The notes: generated from the sequence alone by a model not told the origin. A stretch of DNA of 22,892 bases from Paenisporosarcina sp049671445 (GCF_049671445.1 NZ_JBATUX010000072.1:1-22892); one strand, 5' to 3'; shown: positions 6,964 through 14,889, counted from the first letter of the stretch. Translations and numbers: made by a program.

Positions 6964-7995
6964 TTATTTAAAAGTGGTCGTATCCTTTTTTAACAAAATG
7001 AGCTTGGACTTAAGTTGGAGTTGGTTCCATTCAATTGTTTCATCTGAGACAAAAACCATTTTTTTGCGTTTTTTTAATATGACTTGGCCATTTATTGCTC
7101 TTGTGTAGCCTTCAATCATAGCGGCGATAGCTAAGATGACGAGGGCAAAACTAACGGCTGGTCCAAGGGGTAGCCATGGTGCTCCTTGCAGATAGCGGAA
7201 GGAGTTGCCGAATAGACCCGCCCATTCATAAGAAATGGATCTTGGTGGATCGCCAAACATTGGGTCATAGTCGACGTCGGTTCCCCCTAAGAATAATCTG
7301 AGCAACCCCAGATGGGCAAATACAATGAGCGATTCGACCACTTGCTGACCATAGAGCACCAACATTTTTTCTCGTAGTTGAGGTGTTAAATGACGTACAA
7401 TAATTCGTCTTCGGCTTGCTCCAAGGGTTCGTGCAGCTAGTATATATTCTTGATGATATAAAAGATTGGCTTCGTTGCCGATTAATGCAGCGACTATTGG
7501 AACCGTGATGAGTGCCATAATGACGACTTGGATGGCAATTCGTTCCGTGATGGTTGTAGAAAATCCTTCCATAGGCATCCACAAGACAGGTCTAAGGAGG
7601 ATAAAGGCAAAAATCGTCATAGGAACATAATGCATTGGATCGATTAATGCATTAATCCAAGAGCGTTGACGCTGAAAATACGTACCTATTGCAAATCCTA
7701 AAGGAAGGGCAATCAACATTCGTAAAGCAGCAACAGCCATTGCAGCTAAAATGGTGTATTTAGCCCCCAGCATGATTTTCGCTAACATATCATATCCAAA
7801 TTCATCTGTTCCAAGTGGATGCTTCCAATTTGGCGAAATCGGTGGCCCTTCAACTGCACGGCCATTTTCTTCAATGAAATATGTGTGCTTTGGCACATTA
7901 CCAAAGATCCACTCAAATACATAGCTTCCACCTAAAAAGAATGCAATGATTGCAAATCCTATAAGGAATAAAGGTTGTTTCCATACGGAGCTCAT
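6964..7995 (-). CDS. ABC transporter permease, DppC/OppC-like
   Basis: A 343-residue membrane subunit of a peptide/nickel-type (Dpp/Opp) importer. An N-terminal TM segment (about 10-28), the OppC_N-like region with G-T-D-E-F-G-Y-D-M-L-A-K (about 61-72; family form G-T-D-x-x-G-R-D), then five TM helices. The ATPase-coupling EAA-type loop is I-L-A-A-R-T-L-G-A-S-R-R-R-I-I-V-R-H-L (about 182-200). The C-terminus carries about 40 extra residues with a basic K-K-R-K-K patch. Its start overlaps the stop of the partner permease by four bases (ATGA), so the two are co-translated. No ATPase or binding-protein gene lies on either side in this window. The substrate cannot be told; oligopeptides are the family default. 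Confidence 0.85.
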   Translation of the reverse strand: MSSVWKQPLFLIGFAIIAFFLGGSYVFEWIFGNVPKHTYFIEENGRAVEGPPISPNWKHPLGTDEFGYDMLAKIMLGAKYTILAAMAVAALRMLIALPLGFAIGTYFQRQRSWINALIDPMHYVPMTIFAFILLRPVLWMPMEGFSTTITERIAIQVVIMALITVPIVAALIGNEANLLYHQEYILAARTLGASRRRIIVRHLTPQLREKMLVLYGQQVVESLIVFAHLGLLRLFLGGTDVDYDPMFGDPPRSISYEWAGLFGNSFRYLQGAPWLPLGPAVSFALVILAIAAMIEGYTRAINGQVILKKRKKMVFVSDETIEWNQLQLKSKLILLKKDTTTFK

Positions 7996-8873
7996 AGTAA
8001 TGCACCTCCCCTAATCGTTCGGCGCATGAAGTACCACTCACCAAGACTATATAGTAAGAAAACGGGTAAGAAAAAGCTTAATACGGTGACTAAAAACAAA
8101 ATTCCACTCAAGTGTTCGTACATGTAATACATAATGCCTGGAATATGAAACATTAATTCGAGAATAAAAAGATTTGATAACATAAACCACATCGTTTTTT
8201 TGGATTGGAAAAATACACTGATGATGGCATTACGTAAGATATGTAAGAACAAGATGAATAACTTCCCAAAGCCTAGTGACCTTGCTAGCTCCACATACAT
8301 TTGTCTTTCTTCTGCTTCAAATGTCAGCATGCTTAGACGATAAAGTTGAACCATGGGTAGAAGCATTAAGCATAAAACAGGAAGCCAGTAGATTCTTTCG
8401 TCGATGACCGCGATTTTTGATACCAAGACTCCGGTTTGTTCAAAAATCACAACAACTACCAACTGGGCTAATAAAATAATTAAAATATCAGGGAATGACT
8501 CCAAGAAATAAAAGACTAATTTTACGCGTGACCTTGCTTTTTCACTCATTAGCATTGTAATAAAAGTACCAACTAAAGCGAAAATAATAGCTGCTACCAG
8601 TGCTAAGAACAACAGTTGCAAAGAGTAGATAATATTTTCAAAGAGTTGTGGAAACACAAGTACTTGGCGCACTTCTCTTCCGATAAAATGATCAACGCTT
8701 ATCTCTCTGAAATTCAATAGAGATGTCACATGGAATTGAAGTGTTTCTATGTATTCTTTCCATAAAAATTCACCTTTTTGGAAACCAGTAATTAATTGTG
8801 GTGCACCACTTATTAGCAAAATACTTACTAAGGCTACAATTAATTGAATAACCCATTTAAAAAAGCCTTTCAT
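7992..8873 (-). CDS. ABC transporter permease, DppB/OppB-like (divergent)
   Basis: A 293-residue partner permease with about six TM helices: an N-terminal one (about 8-25), an ~60-residue extracytoplasmic stretch, then helices from about 83 onward. The coupling loop E-L-A-R-S-L-G-F-G-K-L-F-I-L-F-L-H-I-L-R-N-A (about 197-218) fits the EAA...G...H-x-L-x-N pattern of the BPD_transp_1 domain. It is more divergent from classic DppB than its partner is from DppC. TAGGAGG, nine bases before the ATG, fixes the start. First gene of a two-gene operon transcribed leftwards and ended at 6927-6952. No ATPase or solute-binding protein is nearby, so components must be encoded elsewhere if the pair is active. 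Confidence 0.8.
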   Translation of the reverse strand: MKGFFKWVIQLIVALVSILLISGAPQLITGFQKGEFLWKEYIETLQFHVTSLLNFREISVDHFIGREVRQVLVFPQLFENIIYSLQLLFLALVAAIIFALVGTFITMLMSEKARSRVKLVFYFLESFPDILIILLAQLVVVVIFEQTGVLVSKIAVIDERIYWLPVLCLMLLPMVQLYRLSMLTFEAEERQMYVELARSLGFGKLFILFLHILRNAIISVFFQSKKTMWFMLSNLFILELMFHIPGIMYYMYEHLSGILFLVTVLSFFLPVFLLYSLGEWYFMRRTIRGGALL

Positions 8874-9098
8874 AGAACAAACCTCCTACTGTTCTAAAAT
8901 TCAGATATTTCGATAATACCATAATTCATTTTGAGTAACGAAATAATTTTGTGTAATTATGAAGTAATAGCAAACAAAATCAAAAGTTTCTCTCTACTCG
9001 AACAGACATTTTTATGATTCCGAGCATGCTAATCGCTTTGTGAGGAAGATTTCTTTATACTAAGTTGTAGAAGTTTTTTGTGCTAAGGAGGCTATATC

Positions 9099-9449
9099 AT
9101 GGAAGTTGTAAACGTAGAGAAATTGCAGGAATTATTGAATTCCTTTGCTAATAAAGATATTTATCTTCACCTTGAAACGACAAACGGTGCATATGCATCT
9201 CATTTTGATGAGACAGTTTTTAATGCCGGCGCATTTATTCGCAATATTGTCATTCAGTACGAACTAGGCAAGGTAGCTGGAGAAAGTCCACACCGTGTGG
9301 GGTTAAAATTACCTCATGGTTGGGTTTATGCACAAGGTATTACACATTTTGAGTTGGATGAGTATGGCCGTCTTTTGATGGCTGGACACGATCAAAGTGG
9401 AAAATTAGCAGTGGCGCTTCATATCAGCGAAACACCATTTGCGTATTAA
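9099..9449 (+). CDS. yojF: YojF-like protein (DUF1806), bacillithiol-associated
   Basis: A 116-residue soluble protein with the YojF/DUF1806 pattern: V-E-K-L-Q-E-L-L-N-S-F near the start, Y-L-H-L-E-T-T-N-G-A-Y (about 22-32), F-N-A-G-A-F-I-R-N near 41-49, and G-W-V-Y-A-Q-G-I-T-H-F-E at about 74-85. YojF sits directly upstream of bshB2 (yojG) in B. subtilis and relatives, as here (16 bp apart), and is presumed to work with bacillithiol metabolism, though its biochemical role is not settled. AAGGAGG seven bases before the ATG fixes the start. The 225 bp before it (8874-9098) separates it from the divergent permease operon; I see no clear promoter hexamers there beyond a TATACT at about 9055-9060. 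Confidence 0.85.
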   Translation: MEVVNVEKLQELLNSFANKDIYLHLETTNGAYASHFDETVFNAGAFIRNIVIQYELGKVAGESPHRVGLKLPHGWVYAQGITHFELDEYGRLLMAGHDQSGKLAVALHISETPFAY

Positions 9450-9465
9450 AGAAGGAGGAACACAG

Positions 9466-10161
9466 ATGACACTTCCAAATGAAAGACATGTTTTAGTTGT
9501 TTTTCCACATCCAGATGATGAGGCATTCGGGGTTTCAGGAACAATTGCTACATATATTAAGCAAGGAACACCTGTTACATATGCGTGTTTAACACTTGGT
9601 GAAATGGGCCGTAATTTAGGGAATCCTCCATTTGCAACGCGTGAATCTTTGCCACATATTCGCAAACAAGAATTATTGGCTTCTGCAGAGGCAATGGGGC
9701 TTACGGATTTACGAATGATGGGCTTACGCGATAAAACCGTCGAGTTTGAAGATGATGAAACGATGGTTGTCATGATGACGAAGTTAATAGAAGAAACAAA
9801 TCCATCACTAATTATTACATTTTATCCGAACTATGCTGTACATCCAGATCATGAAGCTACAGCCCGTGCAGTAGTTCGTGCTGTTCGTAGAATGGATGAA
9901 ACAACTCGTCCAAAATTGTATGCTGTCGCATTTGCCAACAATACAAAAGATGAATTAGGTGAACCGGACGTCATTCATGATATTCGTGAAGCTCGCGACC
10001 AAAAGATGGGTGCTATGAAAGCTCATATTTCACAAACGGCTTGGATGTTAGCAGAAATGGACAAGCGATTAGCTGAAGGCGAACCAGAAGCGGAAAATTG
10101 GCTATCGTTTGAACGCTTCTATTATTATCGTTGGCACGAAGATTTCGAACAATCATTTTAA
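9466..10161 (+). CDS. bshB2: Bacillithiol biosynthesis deacetylase BshB2
   Basis: A 231-residue PIG-L/LmbE-type zinc deacetylase that removes acetyl from N-acetylglucosaminyl-malate (GlcNAc-Mal) in bacillithiol synthesis. The zinc motif P-H-P-D-D-E is at 14-19 (His15 and Asp18 ligands, Asp17 base) and the second zinc motif H-P-D-H-E at 126-130. T-L-G-E-M-G-R-N-L-G-N-P (43-54) is typical of BshB2. The frame is open from 9439 inside yojF, but AAGGAGGAACACAG just before the ATG at 9466 and the start of the conserved fold make that the start. It forms an operon with yojF and ends at a terminator. The other bacillithiol genes (bshA, bshB1, bshC) are not in the window, as is usual. Confidence 0.9.
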   Translation: MTLPNERHVLVVFPHPDDEAFGVSGTIATYIKQGTPVTYACLTLGEMGRNLGNPPFATRESLPHIRKQELLASAEAMGLTDLRMMGLRDKTVEFEDDETMVVMMTKLIEETNPSLIITFYPNYAVHPDHEATARAVVRAVRRMDETTRPKLYAVAFANNTKDELGEPDVIHDIREARDQKMGAMKAHISQTAWMLAEMDKRLAEGEPEAENWLSFERFYYYRWHEDFEQSF

Positions 10162-10165
10162 TCAT

Positions 10166-10206
10166 TCCCGAGGATACCTTTTGTAATGGTCCCTCGGGAT
10201 TTTTTT
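10166..10206 (+). terminator. Terminator of yojF-bshB2
   Basis: TCCCGAGG (10166-10173) pairs with CCTCGGGA (10192-10199) and is followed by seven T. The loop contains a further ACC/GGT pair. Confidence 0.85.
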
Positions 10207-10256
10207 GCCTAATGGGAATTATTACAACATAAAACAATGGTGGACATTTTCTGCGG

Positions 10257-10285
10257 TTGCAAGTATCATTATCAGAGAATTATAA
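10257..10285 (+). promoter_or_regulatory. Possible promoter of the yjiH-like gene
   Basis: TTGCAA (10257-10262), 17 bp, TTATAA (10280-10285); read one base later the -10 is TATAAG with an 18-bp spacer. It gives a leader of about 30 bases before the TTG start. Confidence 0.45.
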
Positions 10286-10320
10286 GATTGAATAAATATA
10301 CATAATAGGAGGAACCCTTT

Positions 10321-11676
10321 TTGAAGAAGTTTTCACTATCTACATGGCTATTATTCTTAATACCCTCAATTATCGGAATATTCTTATTCATGATTCCATT
10401 CAAGTTTGATGGCGAATGGAAAATTCCAGTGGCGATTTTAGCAAATCTAGTAGCAGGTTTTGTTGAACCGATTATGCCATGGACTGTTACGATTGTTATG
10501 ATTTTAGCTGCACTTGGTTCGATCATTTTTCTATTTAAAAAAGATCTAAATCCTGAAGATCAAACATTTTTCGAAAAGTTATTCCAAGTAAACTTGTTTT
10601 GGACAATTGTACGTGTTGTAGGTGCAATTTTTGCCGTAATGGTCGTAGCGAATATTGGACCTGAAGCTGTTACAAGTGAAGAAACTGGTGGTTTATTACT
10701 TTCTACTACTGGTTTATTATCATTCTTGTTTACTATTTTCTTATTTGCAGGACTCCTTTTACCGTTACTTTTGAATTTCGGGTTACTTGAATTCTTCGGT
10801 ACGATGATGGTGAAAATCATGCGTCCCTTATTTAAATTACCTGGTCGTTCTTCTATTGATGCCCTTGCTTCTTGGATTGGTGATGGAACAATCGGTGTTT
10901 TACTAACAAGTAAGCAATATGAAGAAGGCTTTTACACGAAAAGAGAAGCGGCTATTATTGGGACTACGTTCTCTGTTGTGTCTATTACTTTTTCGATTGT
11001 CGTAATTGAACAAATTGGACTAGGAAGTTATTTCCTCCCATTCTATGCGACGGTAGTTTTCGCTGGGATAGTGTTGGCATTTATTATGCCTCGCATTTTC
11101 CCATTGTCACGTAAACCTGAAGAATATATTGATGGACGTCCCTTCGACGATCAAGCTGAAACATTGCCTGAAGGTTATAACGTTGTAACTCATGGTTTAG
11201 AAAATGCTTTATCAACGGCGAATAAAAACCGTTCGTTCACTAAATTTATTACGGACGGCTTAAAAAATGTTCTCGATATGTGGATGGGCGTTGCGCCAGT
11301 CGTTATGGCGTTTGGTACAATCGCTTTAATTCTTGCCACTTATACAGATGTTTTCGTATGGTTAGGTAAACCATTTGTTCCATTGTTAATGGTTCTTGGA
11401 ATTCCTGAAGCTGCTGAAGCTGCACAAACGATAGTTGTTGGATTTGCCGACATGTTTTTACCAGCTCTTTTAGGTGGGGAATTGATTGAGTCAGAATTGA
11501 CTCGTTTTGTCATCGCAGCAACTTCGGTTACACAATTAATTTACATGTCTGAAGTTGGTGGATTGTTACTTGGTTCAAAAATTCCAGTAAACTTCCTTGA
11601 TTTACTGATTATCTTCGTCTTACGTACAGTTATTGCTTTACCAATTATTGCTGGTGTTGCACATTTATTGTTCTAA
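10321..11676 (+). CDS. YjiH-like integral membrane protein with Gate domain
   Basis: A 451-residue, very hydrophobic protein with about ten TM segments. It resembles the YjiH group of nucleoside-recognition (Gate, PF07670) proteins: two Gate-like regions, around 135-240 (F-G-L-L-E-F-F-G-T-M-M-V-K-I-M-R-P-L-F-K-L-P-G-R-S-S-I-D-A, then W-I-G-D-G-T-I-G) and around 330-450 (P-V-V-M-A-F-G-T-I-A, F-A-D-M-F-L-P-A-L-L, Y-M-S-E-V-G-G-L-L-L-G-S-K). The P-G-R-S-S-x-D-A and S-E-V-G-G-L motifs are family-like. Gate proteins are suspected transporters or channels; the substrate is not known. The start is TTG with AGGAGG eight bases upstream; no ATG is better placed. It is a single-gene unit with a candidate promoter and a long terminator. 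Confidence 0.8.
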   Translation: MKKFSLSTWLLFLIPSIIGIFLFMIPFKFDGEWKIPVAILANLVAGFVEPIMPWTVTIVMILAALGSIIFLFKKDLNPEDQTFFEKLFQVNLFWTIVRVVGAIFAVMVVANIGPEAVTSEETGGLLLSTTGLLSFLFTIFLFAGLLLPLLLNFGLLEFFGTMMVKIMRPLFKLPGRSSIDALASWIGDGTIGVLLTSKQYEEGFYTKREAAIIGTTFSVVSITFSIVVIEQIGLGSYFLPFYATVVFAGIVLAFIMPRIFPLSRKPEEYIDGRPFDDQAETLPEGYNVVTHGLENALSTANKNRSFTKFITDGLKNVLDMWMGVAPVVMAFGTIALILATYTDVFVWLGKPFVPLLMVLGIPEAAEAAQTIVVGFADMFLPALLGGELIESELTRFVIAATSVTQLIYMSEVGGLLLGSKIPVNFLDLLIIFVLRTVIALPIIAGVAHLLF

Positions 11677-11677
11677 T

Positions 11678-11737
11678 AAATAGAAAAGCTGACTTTAATT
11701 TCGCGTTACGCGATTTTAGAGTCAGCTTTTTCTATTT
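11678..11737 (+). terminator. Long terminator of the yjiH-like gene
   Basis: A 17-bp stem (AAATAGAAAAGCTGACT from 11678, complement 11720-11737) encloses a second small hairpin, TCGCG-TTA-CGCGA. T-rich runs lie on both sides, so it can act in both directions. Confidence 0.85.
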
Positions 11738-11781
11738 AATTCTTGACTGGTTCAGGAAATCTTTAGAGTGACTGTTGTGTG

Positions 11782-11907
11782 CTATGAGCGGTTTTGTGTC
11801 GACTATGAGCGCTTTCCTGTCGTCTATCAGCGCAAAAGACGTGGCTATCGGCGCATCTTTGTCGTCTATCGGCGGTTCTCTGTCGACTATGAGCGCTTTA
11901 ACAAAAA
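11782..11907. repeat. Array 2: six phased repeats, core CTATSRGCG, 21-bp period
   Basis: CTAT-(G/C)-(A/G)-GCG occurs at 11782, 11803, 11824, 11845, 11866 and 11887, exactly 21 bp apart. A second, looser block, GTCG(A/T), precedes the core in units 2, 3, 5 and 6. The remaining bases vary. The array lies between the terminator of the yjiH-like gene and the 3' end of the convergent acyl-CoA ligase gene. The frame from the ATG at 11784 stays open to 11939 (51 codons, a seven-residue M-S-A-F-L-S-T-like repeat), but no ribosome binding site precedes it. Nothing else is visible in the gap 11738-11988. Confidence 0.9.
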
Positions 11908-11988
11908 ACAGGGACTTACAGCTTGATGGATGTCCTTAACAATATTAAAAGACGGTTAAACCCTTTACGCTGCTCCAGAATCGCCTCT

Positions 11989-13521
11989 TTAACTCTTTAT
12001 CTCTTGGTGAGTAAATGAATCACGTAATTGATATTTCAAGATTTTTCCTGAAGCATTTCTTGGCAGTACATCCGAGTAAAAGAACTTTTTCGGTATTTTA
12101 TATCCAGCTAAACGGTCTTTGCAATAACGAAGTACTTCTTCTTCATCAATGGCTTCTCCATTTTTAGGAACGATAATAGCCGCAACCATTTCTCCCCATT
12201 TCTCGTCAGGAACTCCAATTGTGGCTGCTTCCAATACTTGAGGATGGCTATTCAACACTTGTTCAACTTCGACTGAGTACACATTTTCTCCACCTGAAAT
12301 AATCATGTCTTTTTTGCGGTCCACGATTGTGATATAGCCATCTTTATCGATCGTCGCCAAGTCGCCTGTTAATAACCATCCATCCGAAAAGGTCTTTTGA
12401 GTTTCTTCAGGTTTGCGGTAATATTCTTTCATTACCGTTTCACCTTTAATCACAAACTCCCCTGTTTCTCCTGGTTGGACATCTTCCATCTGTTCGTTCA
12501 CAACTCTAATATTCGTAAAGAACATCGCTGTTCCACCTGCCCCCAGCTTCGTCTTATGATCTTCTGGAGACAGGAACACCCCTCCTGGACCCGCTTCTGT
12601 TAAGCCACATAAATTATAAAACTGATCGGTTCCAAATAATTCCATGGACTGTTCCACAAGTGCAGGAGCCATGGGAGCTGCCCCGTAGCCACATGTTCGA
12701 ATTGAAGACAAATTGTAGGTGTCTCTATTCGGCACTTGTAGCATCGCATTGTACATGGCAGGCACGCCAAAGAAAATGGTTATTCCATGATCTTGGATTG
12801 TTTGCATAGTCGTGACTGGATGGAAATCTCGATGAATAACACTTGAAGCACCTAACATAATTGCGCTCGTGAAGAATAAATTCAATTGAGCGGAATGAAA
12901 TAATGGTGCAACATGGAGTAATTTATCCTCTGCATTCAAACGTTTTAACATAATAAACGCCATATTCACATTGAGTATTCGCTGATGGTCAAATAATGCG
13001 CCTTTTGGTTCCCCAGTTGTACCTGACGTATATAAAATTTCTGCATCATCTGTATTCAATACAACAACATTAGGTTCATTTACATCTTCACTGATTACTT
13101 TATTCCATGAAAGGTGACTTTCATTTGAAGCTGATGAATGGACGATGATATGTTTCAATACATTCAGTCCTTCTGCCGCCTTTACCACGGTCTCTTCAAG
13201 TTCCTCATCACAAAATAACGCTACACAATCTGACTGCTCGAGAATATAATGTGTTTCCATTGCTGTAAGACGGAAGTTAATGGGTACAACCACCAACCCT
13301 ACTTTCCAAATCGCATATAGGGCAATTCCAAAATGATCGGAATTCTTCATAAAAATTCCAACCTTGTCCCCTTTATTCAAACCTAATGCACTCAAACCAT
13401 TAGCAAGTCGGTTCACTTCTTGATTGAATTCTTTGTACGAGTATGTTCTGTCTTCACATGTAATACACATTTTATCAGGATGTCTGTTCGCGTTAATTGT
13501 TAATGAAGTAGCAAGATTCAT
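11989..13521 (-). CDS. Long-chain acyl-CoA ligase (AMP-binding family)
   Basis: A 510-residue member of the ANL adenylating superfamily that activates a fatty or other carboxylic acid with ATP and CoA. Visible motifs: the P-loop-like YTSGTTGEPKG (164-174), G-Y-G-A-A-P-M (about 283), the core A8 region with T-G-D-L-A-T-I-D-K-D-G-Y and D-R-K-K-D-M-I-I-S-G-G-E-N-V-Y (about 382-415), and the C-terminal N-A-S-G-K-I-L-K with the adenylation lysine. It is closest in layout to FadD13/LcfB-like soluble ligases; the true chain length is not readable. GGAGG nine bases before ATG fixes the start. It is a single gene whose upstream region holds a 10-bp inverted repeat and a perfect cre site, so it is probably repressed on glucose. 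Confidence 0.9.
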   Translation of the reverse strand: MNLATSLTINANRHPDKMCITCEDRTYSYKEFNQEVNRLANGLSALGLNKGDKVGIFMKNSDHFGIALYAIWKVGLVVVPINFRLTAMETHYILEQSDCVALFCDEELEETVVKAAEGLNVLKHIIVHSSASNESHLSWNKVISEDVNEPNVVVLNTDDAEILYTSGTTGEPKGALFDHQRILNVNMAFIMLKRLNAEDKLLHVAPLFHSAQLNLFFTSAIMLGASSVIHRDFHPVTTMQTIQDHGITIFFGVPAMYNAMLQVPNRDTYNLSSIRTCGYGAAPMAPALVEQSMELFGTDQFYNLCGLTEAGPGGVFLSPEDHKTKLGAGGTAMFFTNIRVVNEQMEDVQPGETGEFVIKGETVMKEYYRKPEETQKTFSDGWLLTGDLATIDKDGYITIVDRKKDMIISGGENVYSVEVEQVLNSHPQVLEAATIGVPDEKWGEMVAAIIVPKNGEAIDEEEVLRYCKDRLAGYKIPKKFFYSDVLPRNASGKILKYQLRDSFTHQEIKS

Positions 13522-13540
13522 CTTTCATCCTCCTTATTTT

Positions 13541-13575
13541 AAAACTTACTCATTTTTCTGAATTTAGTAAGTTTT
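13541..13575. promoter_or_regulatory. Inverted repeat upstream of acyl-CoA ligase, likely operator
   Basis: AAAACTTACT (13541-13550) and AGTAAGTTTT (13566-13575) are perfect complements separated by 15 bp, 20 bp before the start codon of the ligase gene. The size fits a TetR-type repressor site; it does not match the B. subtilis FadR or FapR consensus I know. A leader hairpin is the alternative. Confidence 0.6.
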
Positions 13576-13603
13576 CTCATAATAGTATTGTACAAAAAAG
13601 AAG

Positions 13604-13619
13604 TTGGAAGCGCTATCAT
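13604..13619. promoter_or_regulatory. CcpA-binding cre site upstream of acyl-CoA ligase
   Basis: TTGGAAGCGCTATCAT fits the cre consensus WTGNNARCGNWWWCAW at all 16 positions, with GCGC at the centre. It lies 83 bp upstream of the ligase start codon, beyond the inverted repeat. CcpA repression of fatty-acid degradation genes is established in B. subtilis. Confidence 0.75.
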
Positions 13620-13666
13620 AATTTTAGGGAAATTTTAGTAAAAGAATACTGTGGAAACACCACACA

Positions 13667-13706
13667 AAAAAGCTGACATCTCCTTCTTTCGGAGGTGTCA
13701 GCCTTT
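13667..13706 (-). terminator. Terminator of tdh
   Basis: Stem AGCTGACATCTCC (13671-13683) against GGAGGTGTCAGCC (13691-13703), flanked by A-rich sequence at 13665-13670 that gives the T tract for leftward transcription. Confidence 0.85.
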
Positions 13707-13719
13707 TATATTTCTAGAT

Positions 13720-14661
13720 TTATTTTTGAGCAAGTTTGTCGAGCATGTCTTTTGTCATTGAGTCTAAATCGTATTGTGCTTTGAAGCCCCACTCATTTTT
13801 AGCAGCGGTTGCGTCAATCGCATCTGGCCAACTGTTTGCAATTCCTTGGCGAATTGGATCTACATCATATGATAATTCGAAGTTAGGAATGTGTTTGCGT
13901 ATTGAAGCAGCAATTTGTTCCGGTTCGAAGCTCATTGCTGTTACATTGAAAGCGTTACGGTGTTCCAGTTTTGATGCATCAGCTTCCATCAAATCAATAA
14001 TTGCTTGCAAGGCATCCGGCATATACATCATATCCATGTAGGTTCCTTGATCAATGTAAGATGTATATTTTCCTGTTTCCAATGCTTTGTAATAAATATC
14101 TACTGCATAATCCGTTGTTCCCCCACCTGGTGGCGTTACATACGAAATAAGGCCTGGGAAACGAACTCCACGTGTGTCTACACCGAATTTTTGGAAATAA
14201 TAATCACATAATAATTCACCTGCTACTTTGTTTACTCCATACATGGTGGTTGGACGTTGTAGCGTATCTTGAGGTGTGTTTTTCTTCGGTGTTGATGGAC
14301 CAAACGCACCGATTGAACTTGGTGTAAAGAACTGAAGTCCTAACTCGCGTGACGTTTCAAGTGCATTTACTAATCCACCCATATTAAGATTCCAAGCAAG
14401 TAAAGGTTTTGCTTCAGCTGTTGCGGAAAGTAATGCAGCCATATGCATCATCGTATCTGCACCGAAGTCTTTTGCCAGTGTGTGCATGCGTTCTGCATCC
14501 ATAACATCTAGTATTTCAAATGGACCACTATTAACAACAGGCGAATCCGTTTTACGAATATCTGTCGCTAACACGTTATCCGCTCCATATATACTGCGTA
14601 ATTTCACAATTAATTCTGAGCCAATTTGACCTAAAGCTCCAGTAATAATAATTTTTTTCAA
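13720..14661 (-). CDS. tdh: L-threonine 3-dehydrogenase, SDR/epimerase type
   Basis: A 313-residue extended short-chain dehydrogenase that oxidises L-threonine to 2-amino-3-ketobutyrate with NAD. The Rossmann motif G-A-L-G-Q-I-G is near residue 8, D-I-R (NAD-selecting Asp) at about 36, and the catalytic pair in T-M-Y-G-V-N-K (Tyr and Lys) at about 138-144; P-S-S-I-G-A-F-G-P and the G-G-G-T-T-D-Y-A-V-D-I-Y-Y-K-A stretch are typical of NAD-dependent Tdh of the epimerase family rather than the zinc MDR type. The frame is open from 14727, but GGAGGAGG seven bases before a TTG at 14659-14661 and the fact that K-K-I-I-I-T-G then follows make TTG the start. Its product is used by the Kbl enzyme encoded 1.9 kb away. 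Confidence 0.9.
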   Translation of the reverse strand: MKKIIITGALGQIGSELIVKLRSIYGADNVLATDIRKTDSPVVNSGPFEILDVMDAERMHTLAKDFGADTMMHMAALLSATAEAKPLLAWNLNMGGLVNALETSRELGLQFFTPSSIGAFGPSTPKKNTPQDTLQRPTTMYGVNKVAGELLCDYYFQKFGVDTRGVRFPGLISYVTPPGGGTTDYAVDIYYKALETGKYTSYIDQGTYMDMMYMPDALQAIIDLMEADASKLEHRNAFNVTAMSFEPEQIAASIRKHIPNFELSYDVDPIRQGIANSWPDAIDATAAKNEWGFKAQYDLDSMTKDMLDKLAQK

Positions 14662-14709
14662 TTGATTTCCTCCTCCACGATTAAACATTTGTATTTCTGA
14701 GAAACACAA

Positions 14710-14718
14710 ATTATAGCA
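14710..14718 (-). promoter_or_regulatory. Extended -10 element, possible second tdh promoter
   Basis: On the minus strand TGCTATAAT, a perfect extended -10, lies about 50 bp before the tdh start. No good -35 is visible 16-18 bp upstream. Confidence 0.4.
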
Positions 14719-14746
14719 ATAAAACATTGATGTATAAGACTTTAAC

Positions 14747-14783
14747 CACTATTCATTATAGTGTGTTCATTGTGAAAGTACAA
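14747..14783 (-). promoter_or_regulatory. tdh promoter with overlapping inverted repeat
   Basis: On the minus strand TTGTAC (14778-14783), 17 bp, TATAAT (14755-14760) forms a near-consensus sigma-A promoter. A perfect inverted repeat CACTAT-TCATT-ATAGTG (14747-14763) covers the -10 box, the position expected for a repressor operator. It implies a leader of about 85 bases before the TTG start. Confidence 0.65.
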
Positions 14784-14855
14784 TACGTATAAAGGCCGTG
14801 TCACTATTCTCATGGCACTTTAATTTCCTACTAGCATTCCTTTAGTAGACTATTT

Positions 14856-14864
14856 TGTTATACT
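14856..14864 (+). promoter_or_regulatory. Extended -10 promoter of the 14890 gene
   Basis: TGTTATACT (TGn-TATACT) sits 26 bp before the ATG. The -35 region is poor, as is often true for extended -10 promoters. Confidence 0.45.
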
Positions 14865-14889
14865 GAAGAGAAAAAGGACTAATTAAACC

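Noticed and set aside
11784..11939. 51-codon peptide over array 2
   Set aside because: No ribosome binding site or promoter; low-complexity product follows from the 21-bp repeat.
13541..13575. FadR or FapR operator
   Set aside because: The half-site ACTTACT does not fit TGAATGA-type FadR or TTAGTACC-type FapR boxes.
14662..14889. Riboswitch or T-box upstream of tdh
   Set aside because: The leader is only about 85 bases, with no T-box sequence, specifier stem or terminator/antiterminator pair.
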